Assembly (NCBI GenBank): GCA_949318235.1
Contig: OX439131.1
Coordinates: forward strand, 29,141,518 to 29,205,517
Direction: 5' to 3'
Length of the DNA stretch: 64,000 nt
DNA from: Ecdyonurus torrentis
Taxonomy: Eukaryota; Arthropoda; Insecta; Ephemeroptera; Heptageniidae
The position numbers and the translations under genes are program-made. Shown piece by piece: positions 1-14,014 of this stretch; position 1 is the first letter of the stretch; each line of letters starts with the position of its first letter. Under the pieces are notes generated by a model, which was given only the letters and a program-made list of their open reading frames with translations, searched no databases and had not been told where the DNA came from.

Positions 1-798
1 AATATAAATTTTTTGATATTTTTAGATTTTTAACATTCATCAGTGATCAAACTTTGAAAAACAAAAATCAATTCAGAAATTGTGTAAAATATTTTGTTGT
101 ATTTTAACTTTCATTTAGTATTATGAACCTAATATAATTTATATTTTTTAAACTAAGAAAATGTACTTCATTATAATTATAAAAATTTAAGTTTTAATAA
201 ACTTTCTACATACAAAATAATATAAAATTTCTTTTGTTTCAGTTTGTCAAATTAAACTTAACTTTAATTGTACACGCAAATATGATATTATCATTAAAAA
301 ACTTGCGCTATATTTGCAATGTTATTATAATGAGGAAAATACCACAGCCGTTTTAACACTGAAACTTTTGAATATTTGGAAGAAAAATAAATGCAATTTT
401 TATGACATATTATTAATTTTCAAACAAAATATAACTTTATTTATGATAACTCACTCAATTCAATACATTAAATTTAATTATATTAGAAAATTTTAAAATA
501 TTTGTTAATGACTTACATGCGCAGTGATTACATAAATAATACAACTAGTACATTTTTTATATCAATGCTAACATTTTTATATAATCTACAACTGAAATGA
601 AAAGAAAAAGAAGAATATTTAAATTGGCAATTATACATACCATCTAGTTTAAATATTATATATATTTTTTTTATTATTATATGTGAATATTGTTTTAATA
701 TAACGCAATTTGAAATGAGACGAGAGACTTTACAGATGCTCTAGTATATAGGAATGTCTGATAAGCCATCGATTGAGGCTGGCAACGTGCCTTGTAGG

Positions 799-800
<2 letters not shown>

Positions 801-875
<75 letters not shown>
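801..875. repeat. (TA)n microsatellite
   Basis: About 37 uninterrupted TA units. The minus-strand open frame across it is only YIYI... repeat translation. Confidence 0.97.
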
Positions 876-881
<6 letters not shown>

Positions 882-1138
882 ATACTGTATAGTAAAATTT
901 TGCCTTTAGCTATCTTCTTGAACTAGCATGTAAATATAAACCAAGAGAGAATGAGCAGAATTGCACCCTCAACACACACTTAAGAATATGATATAATAAA
1001 CAAGGTGTATGAACATACCAAAATATAAAAATATAAAAAATATATTTTTTTATACAAATGACGTCATAGAATATTATTATTATTAACTTCTTGTATGGTA
1101 GTTAAAATGAAACATTACATATTTTAATTGTGGTTTCT

Positions 1139-1140
<2 letters not shown>

Positions 1141-1175
<35 letters not shown>
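1141..1175. repeat. (ATT)n microsatellite
   Basis: About 11-12 units of ATT, the longest trinucleotide tract in the left part of the window. Confidence 0.95.
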
Positions 1176-1943
1176 GAATGTTAGGATTTTGTAATCTCTA
1201 TTTCTTAACAAAAGACGACGTTAAAATCACGTATATTTTTGGAATTCTTTTCAAAAGAAGAAGAACTATAAGAGAGAGAGAGAGAGTATTACGTTTCCTC
1301 AAAAGAGAAAAAAAAAGGAACTTCAATTCTATTATGTTTGAAACGATGCAATAAATTCAATTTACTGCATGGTAAGATTTATTGTAACACATAATATCTA
1401 TTTCAATTAGAGTAGCCATTCATTTGTAGGTCTAATGTTTGATTTCCTAATTCGTGGTTCAAAATTTTCAACTATTTTAAGTGTTATTATTTTAGACTTT
1501 AAAGCAAAAAGTGTTTTTATCCAAGACAAGAAATATTCTTATCTCTTTACTACCCTCAATTAAAAACAAAAGCATAAATTATTATGTACTTTAACGAAAA
1601 AGCAATATTTTGCAATTAGTATAAACTTCCACAAAGGTAATTTTCCCACTAAATTATTCATTAAAGTATTACAAAAACCTTTTTTATACATTTATTTGTT
1701 TACAAATTTAACTAAATAATGTTTAATATAAATATATATAATCTTAAAACAAACAACACAATTTTAATATTGATTTTATTGTATTTTGACTCCATTTCCT
1801 CTTTTTCTAATACAGGATATTTACAAAAGTTTGTCTAAACACCTGCGTGTGTAAAATAAAATTCAATAATTTTTGAGAAGTTTGATGAACGATATCGACT
1901 TCAAAACTAGTTTTACATATTTTATTTTTCAACGACTAAACGT

Positions 1944-1966
1944 AAAAAAAAAAAAAAAAAAAAAAA
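1944..1966. repeat. Poly-A tract
   Basis: A 22-23 bp run of A. It may be a retroposon tail, but no target duplication is evident. Confidence 0.9.
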
Positions 1967-2742
1967 GACATAACCTATGTGTTGAGTGTTTACTATACTT
2001 TGGTAAACCAAAAACCTCTTTGATATTTTATACGATGTGTTTATAACTAATTTTAATAACTTTGATGTGTGTTATTTTTTTTATAGATATATTTTACTGA
2101 TACTATCATACTTCCTTTATATTATACTGAAAAAATAAATTTAATATATGAAAGAGAAGTTTTTTTTTTATTTCATAATATATCTTATTATTAAAATAAA
2201 ATTTCTTTTTTATGTATATTTTGGCACATATTTGTTACAGTATATTCTTTTTATATTATACAAGGTTTTTGTATATAATATTTTGTTATATTATTCTTTT
2301 TTTCATACTAAATCAGGCGTATCTATTGGTTTTTCTATTTTATACGTACGTATAATATATAAAAAGAAATCTATAAAGCATTTTTTTATATATATAAAAA
2401 GTGAAAGGAAAATAAATTTTAGAAAACGAAATCCATGTTACTTATTTCAGTTTCAGAAATGTTTTGTGTAATGAAGTTATAAAAATAATGATGATACTGT
2501 TAATACTATTTTAAAAACTAGTATAAAAGAATGATAGGAAAAAAAATCCATTTTAATTTTTGAAACTATATCTTGAAAATATTTATGAAGTACTAAATGT
2601 ATACTTCATTAAAGAACAATATTGAGTTACATAATTTTTAAATAATGTCATCAAAATCTAAATTTTACTTAGTGTTATTTTTAAAGACATGTATATCAAT
2701 ACAATAATTTTTACTAACATTTTTAAACTAACAATTATGCTA

Positions 2743-3137
2743 TTAAAGCCCTTGTCAACTAATTTTTTTTATCATTTAGAATACTAGATTGATAACTACC
2801 ATACCTTATTATCCATGAATTAAACACCACTACGTTGATTTTGAATTTATTTTCATTGTGACGATTACTTCACGCATCTGACGTCACAATGTACCGATGG
2901 GGCTATGATAGTAGTAAAGAACTTGAGGGAAAGGTTTAAATTTATCACGTGACCAGAGCGGTGACTGTGATTTGCGGCAGTACATTGTGACGTCAGATGC
3001 GTGAAATAACCGTCAACATGAAAATAAATACAAAATCAACGTGGTGGTGTCTGATTCATATAAAATAAGGTATGGTAATTACTAATTATCGATCTAGTAT
3101 TATGAATGATACAAAAATAAGTTGACAAGGGCTTTAA
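2743..3137. mobile_element. TTAA-flanked fold-back miniature element, family A
   Basis: A 387-bp element (2747-3133) lies between TTAA at 2743-2746 and TTAA at 3134-3137. The ends are inverted: AGCCCTTGTCAACT on the left and its complement on the right. Pairing continues, with mismatches, for about 150 bp on each side around a loop of about 85 bp. Each arm holds TGACGTCA, at 2879-2886 and 2988-2995. There is no coding capacity. A TTAA target duplication is typical of piggyBac-mobilised elements, but the superfamily is not proven. Confidence 0.85.
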
Positions 3138-3594
3138 AAGGAAAAAGAAAGAAATATGCTATATTACAGTAGTAAGAGTAATCGTTAATGCTGTGTCTCT
3201 TTGTTTGAAAAATGTAACAATAAGTTATAATTTTTTAAATAAAATTTGCATATACTTAGAAAATTGATATACATAACAAAAGAAAACAATAAAATTATAA
3301 AATATTTCAAAACTTCCATAATAATCTTCATCTTCTTATATAAGTGTGCTTACATTATACTTAAAATATAGATAAATTATATTAATATTGATTAAATTAA
3401 TCAAAATATCATTATCAAAACCGAAGCAAATGCAATTAAACCTAATATAAATCTACGTATAGAGTAGTAATATAATGTCATATAATATAGTCAAAAGAAA
3501 ATCAATATGCTACTTTAGTATAGTAGAGGAACATAATATTGTATTAAGGTTCATGTAATAATTTTATATGAAAGTAATTAACCACTATCATTAT

Positions 3595-3712
<118 letters not shown>

Positions 3713-4939
3713 TTTATATGTATATGGAATATATAATTCCATATAATATATATAATTTTATGCACATATATAACAGATTTCAAATTAATATTATTATGAT
3801 CAAACTATATCTCATACGAATTATATAATGAATCAATTATTAATATAGTTTCAGTATTCTAATTATTGGAAGTAAATGCTAACATAATTATTTTGTTTTT
3901 AAAGTGCATTAACTAATATTTCAGTACATTATTTTATGTATAAATGAATCTGACACGTGTTATTATTATTATTATTATTTGTTTTGCAATTTTTTTGAAT
4001 AATTTTCTATAGTGATAACTTTTATTTTAAATTCTTATTACTGAAAAATATTTCTAATTTTTATATTACAGAAAAGCATTAAAATAAATACAAAAAAATT
4101 ATGACCAAAGTTACTATGAAGTTTAACGAAATAATACAATTCATTTTTGCAATAAAAAATAAAGTTTACACTTTTTTAAGAATTATATAACGTAAAAATA
4201 AAACAATATCAATTAAAGTTAGATTAAGTTTTTATATTATTACTCTGCTATTATAACTTAATACTGCAAACCATAAACCTTTTCCATTATAAAAGTGTTG
4301 TGTAGTTTATTTTACAGTTCTATATTTTTTCATGTATAGAACTTTTTTTTTATATGTCATTACATAAAATAAATAAAGATGTTGTAAAAAATTGCATCTG
4401 ATTTCAAGTTGTATAGGAAGAAGTGTAATATGGTATATATAAGATGTTATCTATATTTATATAAGTTGAAAAGTAAATTACATTTTTATGTGATAAAATA
4501 AATGAAAAATAAAAAAAGTTATAATGTAATACATAATATACATAATAACAAATTGTATTTTTTTTTATTTGTCAATATAAGAAAAAAAATTGATACTTCA
4601 CTGCCTTATTGTAATTTTAATATAATGTAGTATAATTTTAAATGTAGTATGTATAAAGTATAAATTGTATGATTATGATTTAATAACTATAACGTTTTTT
4701 TTTCAACATGATGATTCTAAAAGTAAAAGTTACGTGATGTTTTTTATTTCTAACCCAGTTATGTTTTATAAAACAGACATAATTTTGTTTAAAAATCATT
4801 TTATTTTTTTCTTTTTGTCACAATATACTCTATAGAAAAAAAATGAAATATAGAAGAACATAATTCTGTGGCATTTTAAACAAAATGCTTTTGGTTTTAG
4901 TATAAAAATGGGAGGACAGGTAGGTATGAGGGTACCACT

Positions 4940-4944
4940 GAGAG

Positions 4945-5007
<63 letters not shown>

Positions 5008-5013
5008 GAGAGA
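4940..5013. repeat. (GA)n microsatellite, left partner of an inverted pair
   Basis: About 36 AG/GA units with a few substitutions. It is followed about 110 bp later by a CT tract on the same strand, so the two could pair. Confidence 0.95.
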
Positions 5014-5120
5014 ACTATATGCTCTTCTTCCCTACATTGATCTGCAAACAAAAAGGGGGAGGGGGTCTCTTTCTAAATTTAGCATCAACCTGCCACCATA
5101 CCTATGTGCCTTCCACCCAC

Positions 5121-5122
<2 letters not shown>

Positions 5123-5163
<41 letters not shown>

Positions 5164-5179
5164 TCTCTCTTCTCACTCT
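5123..5179. repeat. (CT)n microsatellite, right partner of an inverted pair
   Basis: About 20 clean CT units, then an imperfect CT/TC-rich tail. It is complementary to the GA tract at 4940-5013. Confidence 0.95.
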
Positions 5180-7259
5180 CGCCAACAACAAAATGCAAGC
5201 AGGCAGGTCGATATTATTCTCTAAACAAAACTGCACTCAAACACAACTAAAACTAATCAACATTCAACTACAATATTACATTGTCTTCCTTTATACATCA
5301 TTACGTATAACTTCAATTCTATTACAAATAATCATCATAAAGTATAAAAATAACATAATAAAACGTTGATCTCTATTGTAAGTAGAAAATGTATTATGAT
5401 GATTTTACTTAATATCTTTATATTTTAACATCAAATAAAATTTATATAATAAAATGATAATTATAATAGTTTAATGTGTGTGATATTATAATTAAATAAT
5501 ATGGACGTGTTGGTCCATTATTAGATATAATAGAGTGTTAATTATTAAGTGTCACTCTGTATTGTAAAAGGAATATTATTAAATTAACGTCACTTATATG
5601 ATGAATAGTCAATTAATTTGCGTTTTCAGTTTGTCTTTTTGTTCTTTGTTCTGTTTTAAAAGTATGATAACAGTTTTGTAAGGCTGTATAATATTAAAAA
5701 TTCTCTCTTTGTGATATCTCAAAAATAAAAGAAAGAATTTAGAAGAAAAGAAACTAATTAAAATATTATTCTGGTTCCGTGGTTTACAAATAAGATAATT
5801 CTTTGTACACAAAATGTTGAGAGTTTTTTAAGTAATAATTTGTACTGTTGAAATAAAGCAATACTTTTATTATATAACTACATTAATTTTTATATATATA
5901 AATAAAATGTTTATAACTTTTAAAAGTTAAACGAAATTTATTGATTTTAAAAGAGAAAGTTAACATTATATGAGAGCTGTCAAATTTGTTGTGTCAAAAA
6001 ATATCAAATTTTCATTGTATTGTCTGTTATCGAGTGTTTTTTTTCGCCCCTCGTTCGTCAATTTATATATTTAGGTCATATTGAGAGGTGACCTTTTTGT
6101 TGTCAAAATATTTTTAATAACAAACTACAATCAATTGATAGAAATTTCTTTCATTTTTTTTTTCGTCAAGTTTAAGTATCAAAGGTACAACTTTTTATAA
6201 AGTATCTACCTCATGATCTTCTTGTAATATATGTCTATGATAAAGGAAAGTTTTTTTTCTTTTCTTCAGCTTTACAAAAGTTTGTGACAATTTCATTTAA
6301 AAACGTACCGGCTTGATATTATCTAGAAAATATGGAAATTATTCCTCTCTTTCTATTTCTCTCTCTCTCCGCGAAAGAAAAATGAAAACTTTTAAATGTA
6401 AAATTTCACAATTTAGTTTTCTTAATTCTATTTTACACAAAGAAAAAGTATTTAAAAGCATTTTGGAATATTCATTTATACATTTTATTATTATTTAATA
6501 TGATGGTAAAGCTTTCATAAGTCAAAACTTTATATTTTGTTTGAGTAGAGATTTTAAATTTGCATTTCATACATGTGCAACTTCATTCCCTTAAATTTAA
6601 AATTCTAAATTTTATCTGCCTCTCTCTAGTCTATGAATTTACACAATTATATAGACATGTAAAAAAACTATTTATTTGACGAAAGTATAAAATTTTCAAG
6701 CTTGAGTTATAATTTATTATGGTTCATTTCTATTTGCATAAAATATTATGCATACTTGAAGTGATTTAATAGAGAAGTTCATGATGAAGGAGAAGGAGCT
6801 ATATTTGTGATGGTCAAGTAAAGAAATAATAATAATAAATACTCGTTGAACGTATGTCGAGCAATGAAGCACATAGTATTTTTTTTTAACTTTACTCTGC
6901 CTGCGTGATTTTCTCCTATGCTTGTCTGTTGGACTGAAATACATTTTAGGTTTACATATGAAAGAGTATGAATGGGTTTGCTCTAAGTTATACCTCTCGA
7001 CACCAACCATGCAAGAGCATTCGCCTTTCCTTCAGTTTTGCTGGAGCTTCACTTTATCTTTGTATAACATAATCTTATGTTGTATGTCTATATATTCACT
7101 GGTATGGTTATAAAGATCTGAAATGGCTAAAACTTTTTTTTTTACTGCTTTTATAAATTTGTGCTTTTGCTTTATGTACTTTAAGTATTTTGTGCACAAA
7201 ATATAATATCATCTATAAAAAAATATTTCTATTTTCTTCTCGCATTTTAATCCCTTTTT

Positions 7260-7263
<4 letters not shown>

Positions 7264-7317
<54 letters not shown>
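7264..7317. repeat. (CT)n microsatellite
   Basis: About 27 CT units within a broader pyrimidine-rich stretch starting near 7240. Confidence 0.95.
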
Positions 7318-7320
<3 letters not shown>

Positions 7321-8444
7321 TTCTCTTTCAAACACTCATAACTTCATTTAAACAATTCCTAAGAGTGGAGCAATATTTTTGTCTAAACATTATAAATAAA
7401 AACAAAAAATAAACTTTTCTAAAAAGTTAGGGAGAGTTTTAGCTAACTTTAAAACTCATAATACCCACTCATAAAAACAAAATTCCATATAATTAATATT
7501 GAAGAAAATTTTGACTTGAGAACATTAAATAATAAATGGAATCAAATTAGAGATCCTTTGTAATGACGTAAGAAAAAAAAATATAAGAATTTATCAGATA
7601 GGAAAAAAAATAAACATTAAAAAAAAATCTATCTTTCAAGACATCTCATCAAATGTTCAATATAAATCATAATAATCGTTAAAACCACGCCCTCTGTCAA
7701 AACCTCTCATTTTAAATTGAATTTTGACTACCGTTCTAGTAACAAGACACTCTGAGGTTTTTACAATCAATATTTTTCTATGCATTTTTGTGTTTTGTTT
7801 AGTGCAATTCCATTTTTATACCAGAGTATGGTGCTTTATATTTCGTTTATAATACCAATAACCAATTATTAATAAAAGAATAATTATTATTATTTTTAAT
7901 TATTATTATTAATATTAATTGTAAGTATTATCAATAAAATTTTACACTATATATATTTCTAAATATTAACACTTTTTAACACTTATAAGATTTTAAGAAT
8001 TAATATAACTGGTGAATTGCATTGAAAAATACATATTTTTACTATTTCCAACGAAGTAATGGACCACTTGCAATGAAATGTTTTTAACTGTTGCAATATG
8101 TAAGGCAAAACGATTTTACAATAAGAACTAGTTCGTTTATTGTACGTGGTCCATTAAATTGATATTTACTCTAAAATAATAATAATAATAAAATATTAAA
8201 ACTCGGAGGAGTGTATAGTCTTGCTCATGACAGAAGCTTAACGTTTTAAAAGGTAGGGCCTTTCTTGGGTTTAGAAGGTAACCGGAAGTTTGTCAGTGGT
8301 TCAGTTAAATGAATAGGGATATAATAAGTAGGTTTTTAAAATCTGAAATTTTCTGACAATCTGTCAATTATTACTCTAAAGTACAATACGATGTCATAGT
8401 TTTGCATACTACACAAATACCATAATATAAATTATAGTGAAAAG

Positions 8445-8465
8445 AAAAAAAAAAAAAAAAAAAAA
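8445..8465. repeat. Poly-A tract
   Basis: A run of about 21 A. No associated retroelement is recognised. Confidence 0.9.
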
Positions 8466-10310
8466 GAGGTTAAAACAAATATGACATACAAGTGATAAAT
8501 TTATCTCGCTAATTAAGCTAACGACAATGAGAAAAAAATTAATACAATAAAGTTTGCTCTTTAGTATTATATAACACATCAATAGCAGTGGTACGTTTTC
8601 TTTTAAAAAGATAAATATATTTAAATTGTAAATAGAATATTTGATTAAAAATGTGTGATGAATTATTTGTTAAGTCCTCTTACTTAAAAAAATCACAATA
8701 TACAGAGAATTTTATCCTTATAAAATTATAATATCATATAAATAATTGAAACAAGTTTTTGTTCCAAAAATAATCATCAACAGCAAATTGATAAAGATTA
8801 ACTATTGATGAAAAATTCATTGTAAAATTTAAATTTAAAAAAAAGTTGTATACTGTCTTGTATGTATACTTTAATATACAATGAGAAAGTTTAAGAAAAG
8901 GCCAAGCAAGCAGGTGGTAGAGAGAACAACCAAAAGTTATATAACAACTAAAAACTTTCGATATTCTAAACTTTAAGTGTGTCTTGTTTTACAAACTACG
9001 TAAAACAAGCTATACGACTTTGTAGGTATTATTCTCATAATAATGCATAGTAGTTCAACTATCCAAGAAAAATAATAATAATTTTAAAAAAAAATTGTTA
9101 CAAAGAAGACATAAAATCATATTACTATAATAAACAAAGTTTTCAAATTATTTTCTATATTTAATGTATGTGTACTGATGTTTTTACATGATATTAACAT
9201 TATATTAAATTTTATAGTTTGTATTTCAACGTTGCTATGACATTTGACATTTTAATATATGTAAAATTTGGCTACACTTACTTTTTCCAGAAAAATAAGT
9301 TGAATGAATACTTTGTCATGAGCGTATATAAATTATTAATTACTATTTAATCAGTCTTATTGCAATTTAAAAAACATTTTCATATTTTCCCACCGATAGA
9401 AATTTTTCATTAAATGCCAATTTTAAACTGACAACACATTAAAAAGAAGAAGAATATTGTACTTAATAAAGATTTTTTTATTAATAATTTCAAATTATTT
9501 TTTTTCCTAAAAACTATTAAAAATATTTTTGAGTACGCATCAAATTAGTGTGTTTTTATTGAAACGGGAATTTTAACCATCAAAGAAAAATGTTCTTTAT
9601 TAAACTTTATACAAAATAAAGTTTTATAATATTTACAAGGAAAAAAATGAAAAAAATAAAAAATAAAATAAAAACAGAAAAAAAGAGGAAATTACAAGAT
9701 TTCATCGCTTTGTGAGTGTCTCTTCTTCTTCTTCTTTTTTTTTTTAACAATTTCATTTTATTTTACATCACAAAAAGTTTCTTCACTTCATTCTAAGTGT
9801 TGTTCTTTCATCATAACCACAATAGGAAATAAAACACATAGAAATTTAAGTAAATAGGTAACCTAACTTACTTTTATAAATAAAATTATATTAAATTCTC
9901 CTTTTTTTATGTATATATTTTATAAATTTTAATAAATAGTATGCTTTATTTATTGCAAAACTTTAAAAAGAGGCTTCAAATTTAAGAAGAACAAATGGTT
10001 TTAGAATATATTATTGACATTTTTCTTATATATGACATTTCATTCTAGACACGTTTTTAAACTATTTAAATTCTGCTTTCATGTCACACTATAATTCTGA
10101 AAAACTACCTTAGTGAATTTATAATGCATAGAATATTATTATTATTAAACTTTTATACTTGTATGCCTTATATGTGTAGGATGTATTTTATGACAGTTTC
10201 TGCTTAGAAAGAGGTCAAATTTGTCACAATATAATAAATTTAGAAATAAAATTTTATATGATACTGCCTCATGAGTTACTAGTCTGAGAAGAGTATTAAT
10301 GTTTTATTTT

Positions 10311-10420
<110 letters not shown>

Positions 10421-11036
10421 TTAATAGGAGTGCGCCTGCAACTTAGTTCATTATGCAACCAGTTGAACCAATGTGTATTGCAGTACGAGCATACATACTT
10501 TACAGGGGAGAAATTTTTTTGATGAATGAATTTTATTTTATATTATTATATGTGTTTTGCACATTGAAGGCTTACGACCGGATTTTATTTGTCAATAATT
10601 TTCAATACTTTAAAATTAATTTATTTATTTAGCAAGCATCGCAGAGTAAGTCCACATAATACTGAATACAATATAGTCAAACTTCACAAATAAAATATAC
10701 GATATTTAAAAACATTAAATTTAATTAATATCATTCGAAACATGTAAAAAATTGCTTTTGCGTAGAGTGAAATTAATTTTTAAATTAAAAAAAATGAAGC
10801 AATAAAGAATAAAAAAAATTAAAAAAAAGAAGAGAAGTCGCGAATTCTCATCTTACCACTTAAAGCAAATGGTCTTGGGAATTATAATAAAACTAGAGCA
10901 CTAGAAAATTTTTACACGACTGCTATACTGTATTATAGCACTGTTAAAGCTTGAACATTATACTCTTGTTAAAGAGCGAATTGAAATCCGTCTTTTGTTA
11001 TGTGCTTTTTTTTTTTTTTTTTCATTCTTTTGTTGA

Positions 11037-11118
11037 GCTCAACTGTCGTCTCCATGCACTGCATTGGCGCCCATTGCAAGAGACGAATTTTTTATCCGCG
11101 GCCATTCTAACAATGTGA
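11037..11118 (+). pseudogene. Possible LINE reverse-transcriptase fragment (very short)
   Basis: A GC-raised block reads LHALHWRPLQ followed by a hydrophobic stretch in one plus-strand frame (from 11038), then a stop after about 26 codons. LHW.P plus a following hydrophobic segment resembles a motif often found downstream of the RT domain in Jockey/CR1-type LINEs. Another open plus frame and a 27-codon minus-strand frame (from an ATG near 11119) overlap it, so the reading is not unique. It could be a relic of a retroelement or chance. Confidence 0.2.
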
Positions 11119-12083
11119 CTAACCTCATAATTACTGTCTTGCTTCTGTTTTCGCTGCTTACAAACTTTTGCAACTCATTCTTTTATTTTTTATACAATAA
11201 AAATAATAACCTTTCTTTTTTTATAACAATTGCTGTTTTTAAATAAAAAAGAGAGAATATTTTGATATTACCATGTATGGATTTATTTTAAATACTTATT
11301 TTAGAGTTGTAGCTGTATCTCAATAATTCAAACTTTATAATCAAGTAAATGCATAAATTTTCATTTTAGTTATATAGTATTATATTTTAATGTTTGACGA
11401 TGAGAGAGAAATAACAAATAAAGGACGGAAAATCAGAGAAAACATTTTCTTTTAAACTCTTCTTCCTTTCTTTGTTTTTTTCATCATGAAATGGAAACTG
11501 CTTTAAGTAATTTGTTTCTTACAATTTATGAAACAAATAAGTCTGTCAAATATTTTAAAGAAAGATTAATATTTTTGACTATAAATAATTGTTACTTGAA
11601 TTACATGTAAATATAATGATGATTTGTAAGTTAAATAAACTTTTCCAAATTGTCATATTACTTTTTAGTTTGCAATAAGTCATAATATTTTGTCAAAATT
11701 AAACTTTGAAATATAGAAATAAAACTATTAGATATTTTTTCAAACGCAAGCATTTTTTCAACAACTAAATAATAATAAAATACATCTAAAAGTTTCTTTA
11801 TCTTTTTTTTTTTCTATCATTGAAGTTATTTTTTTATATAAAATTCAGTTTACTGTGACTTAAGTTAATATTTTATGTTTCTTTCTTCTTCATTTTAGTA
11901 AATTGTTGGTAAAAATGGTGACTGTACAATTTTTGTACTAAAACTTTGTTAAAAAAATAAAGAGTTCCTACCGAGCACACACTTTTTTTCACTTGCTAGA
12001 CGTATTCTTCATAACAAAGTTAATGTTTGTAAAATACAACATTTTTCTTTAAAGTAAAATTGTTTTACATTAAATTTCATTTA

Positions 12084-12084
<1 letters not shown>

Positions 12085-12114
<30 letters not shown>
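12085..12114. repeat. Poly-A tract
   Basis: A 30-bp run of A, 60 bp before a compound GA/CA tract. Confidence 0.92.
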
Positions 12115-12116
<2 letters not shown>

Positions 12117-12169
12117 ATTTAGATGCTTTAACTTTTGTTTTAAGGTTAACTTTAAAGTGAAAATTCCTA

Positions 12170-12172
<3 letters not shown>

Positions 12173-12212
<40 letters not shown>

Positions 12213-12218
12213 ACACAC
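12173..12218. repeat. Compound (GA)n(CA)n microsatellite
   Basis: About 18 GA units pass directly into about 5 CA units, the usual product of a point change and expansion. Confidence 0.93.
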
Positions 12219-12535
12219 AACAAAAACTGTTACGCAAAATCCATGTATAAAAATAATAACAAATAATTTATAGTTTTGTTATTTGTTATATAATATTTAA
12301 ATTTTCCAAAGCAGTAAATTACTGCAATTTACAAGAAAACAAAAAAGTTTCATCATAAAGTTAATCCAATTTAACATGTATATACTGCAGTACTATTAAT
12401 TTAATTTTAACATTATTCTCATTAAAAAAAGTATCTATCCAATTCTTTTTTTACCATTATATAACTAACTTGTAAAGGTCAGAGTAAAGGTGATTAGAAA
12501 CTGACTGTTGTAAAAAAAGTTGAAAAATAATAATA

Positions 12536-12559
12536 CAAAAAAAAAAAAAAAAAAAAAAA
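12536..12559. repeat. Poly-A tract
   Basis: A run of about 23 A, followed by G-interrupted A-rich sequence to 12570. Confidence 0.88.
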
Positions 12560-12782
12560 GGAAAAAAAGAAGTGATGTTTAACGTAGGATGGTTTACAGA
12601 AAGAAAAGCGTGCTCCAGTGTAACAAATGGGTGAAAAATGTTCTCTCGTTGCTTGCGTGTAGACTAACCGCCGGGTATTATTAACTGTTCAAAGGCAATT
12701 TGGCAATTCGCAACAGGAAAAAAATACAAACCTAATGTTTTGATTTAAAGTAAAGGTAAAAATTATATTTCATACTTTTGTT

Positions 12783-12785
<3 letters not shown>

Positions 12786-12869
<84 letters not shown>
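12786..12869. repeat. (TA)n microsatellite
   Basis: About 42 TA units, one of two long TA tracts only about 220 bp apart. Confidence 0.97.
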
Positions 12870-12873
<4 letters not shown>

Positions 12874-13085
12874 TTTTATATATAATGTTAAAAATGACTG
12901 CAATGCTGTCGTATATATATTATTATTTCATTTTTACTGCAATAAAGCGCAAGAATATTCATAATATATGAAAGACATGTTCATATACATAAAAATATAT
13001 AAACATAGTTCTTTTATTTAGTGCCACTGATTTTAACATTAAAGTAGGTGATATACTGAATAAGTGTTAAAGAAAAAAGATTTAT

Positions 13086-13093
13086 AATATATA

Positions 13094-13171
<78 letters not shown>
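13086..13171. repeat. (TA)n microsatellite
   Basis: About 40 TA units with a TG interruption near 13106. Confidence 0.96.
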
Positions 13172-13174
<3 letters not shown>

Positions 13175-13458
13175 TATATTATTATGTTTCAGGTATAAAG
13201 TATTCAGTATTCATTGTAATTTTAAATGTCACACACAACTTTATTGATTTGTTATTATTATTATTATTATTTTTAATTAATTGAAGATAACCATTATGTC
13301 GTGTAAATTATATAGCTAGTAGAAAAATGAAAGAAAAAATAGCTTGAGAAGAAGTATATGTGTTAAGATAATACACTAAAAACAATAAATTTCTGTGTTT
13401 ATTTTTCATTGTATAGTACTTTACATACACAAAAACAAACTTTTTTTTCATACAGAAA

Positions 13459-13460
<2 letters not shown>

Positions 13461-13490
<30 letters not shown>
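13461..13490. repeat. Poly-T tract
   Basis: A 30-bp run of T. Confidence 0.92.
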
Positions 13491-13492
<2 letters not shown>

Positions 13493-13753
13493 TGAATAAT
13501 TCGATTCTAATTTTGAAACAGTTTACTCATGACGTAATGTGGAGGAAAGGAGATAAAATTTATATTAAAGGAAAAAGATTTTTGTATCTCTATATTTTAT
13601 TTAGCAGATAAATTCACATTAAAAAAAAATAAATAAAACTTAACCATTTTATTTTATCTTGTATTATTAGTAATAAATTTTCACCTTTTTTTTTTTTTGC
13701 AAACTTGTACCGATACCAAAGGTTACAAAATATGATAAGTTCAACTAAATAAA

Positions 13754-13893
<140 letters not shown>

Positions 13894-13989
13894 GGATAAC
13901 TTGATCAAAAACGTTAAACATCAGAGGAAATGACATAAAGTGGTTATAGGTTTAGTCAGTCCATTTCATAGTAGATACTTTCCTTTTAT

Positions 13990-14014
13990 GTTTTTTTTTT
14001 TTTTTTTTTTTTTT
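13990..14014. repeat. Poly-T tract
   Basis: A run of about 25 T. Confidence 0.9.

Noticed and set aside
2148..2471. 107-codon plus-strand open frame
   Set aside because: The composition is F/Y/I/K-rich as expected from AT-rich DNA, with no domain, codon bias or splice context.
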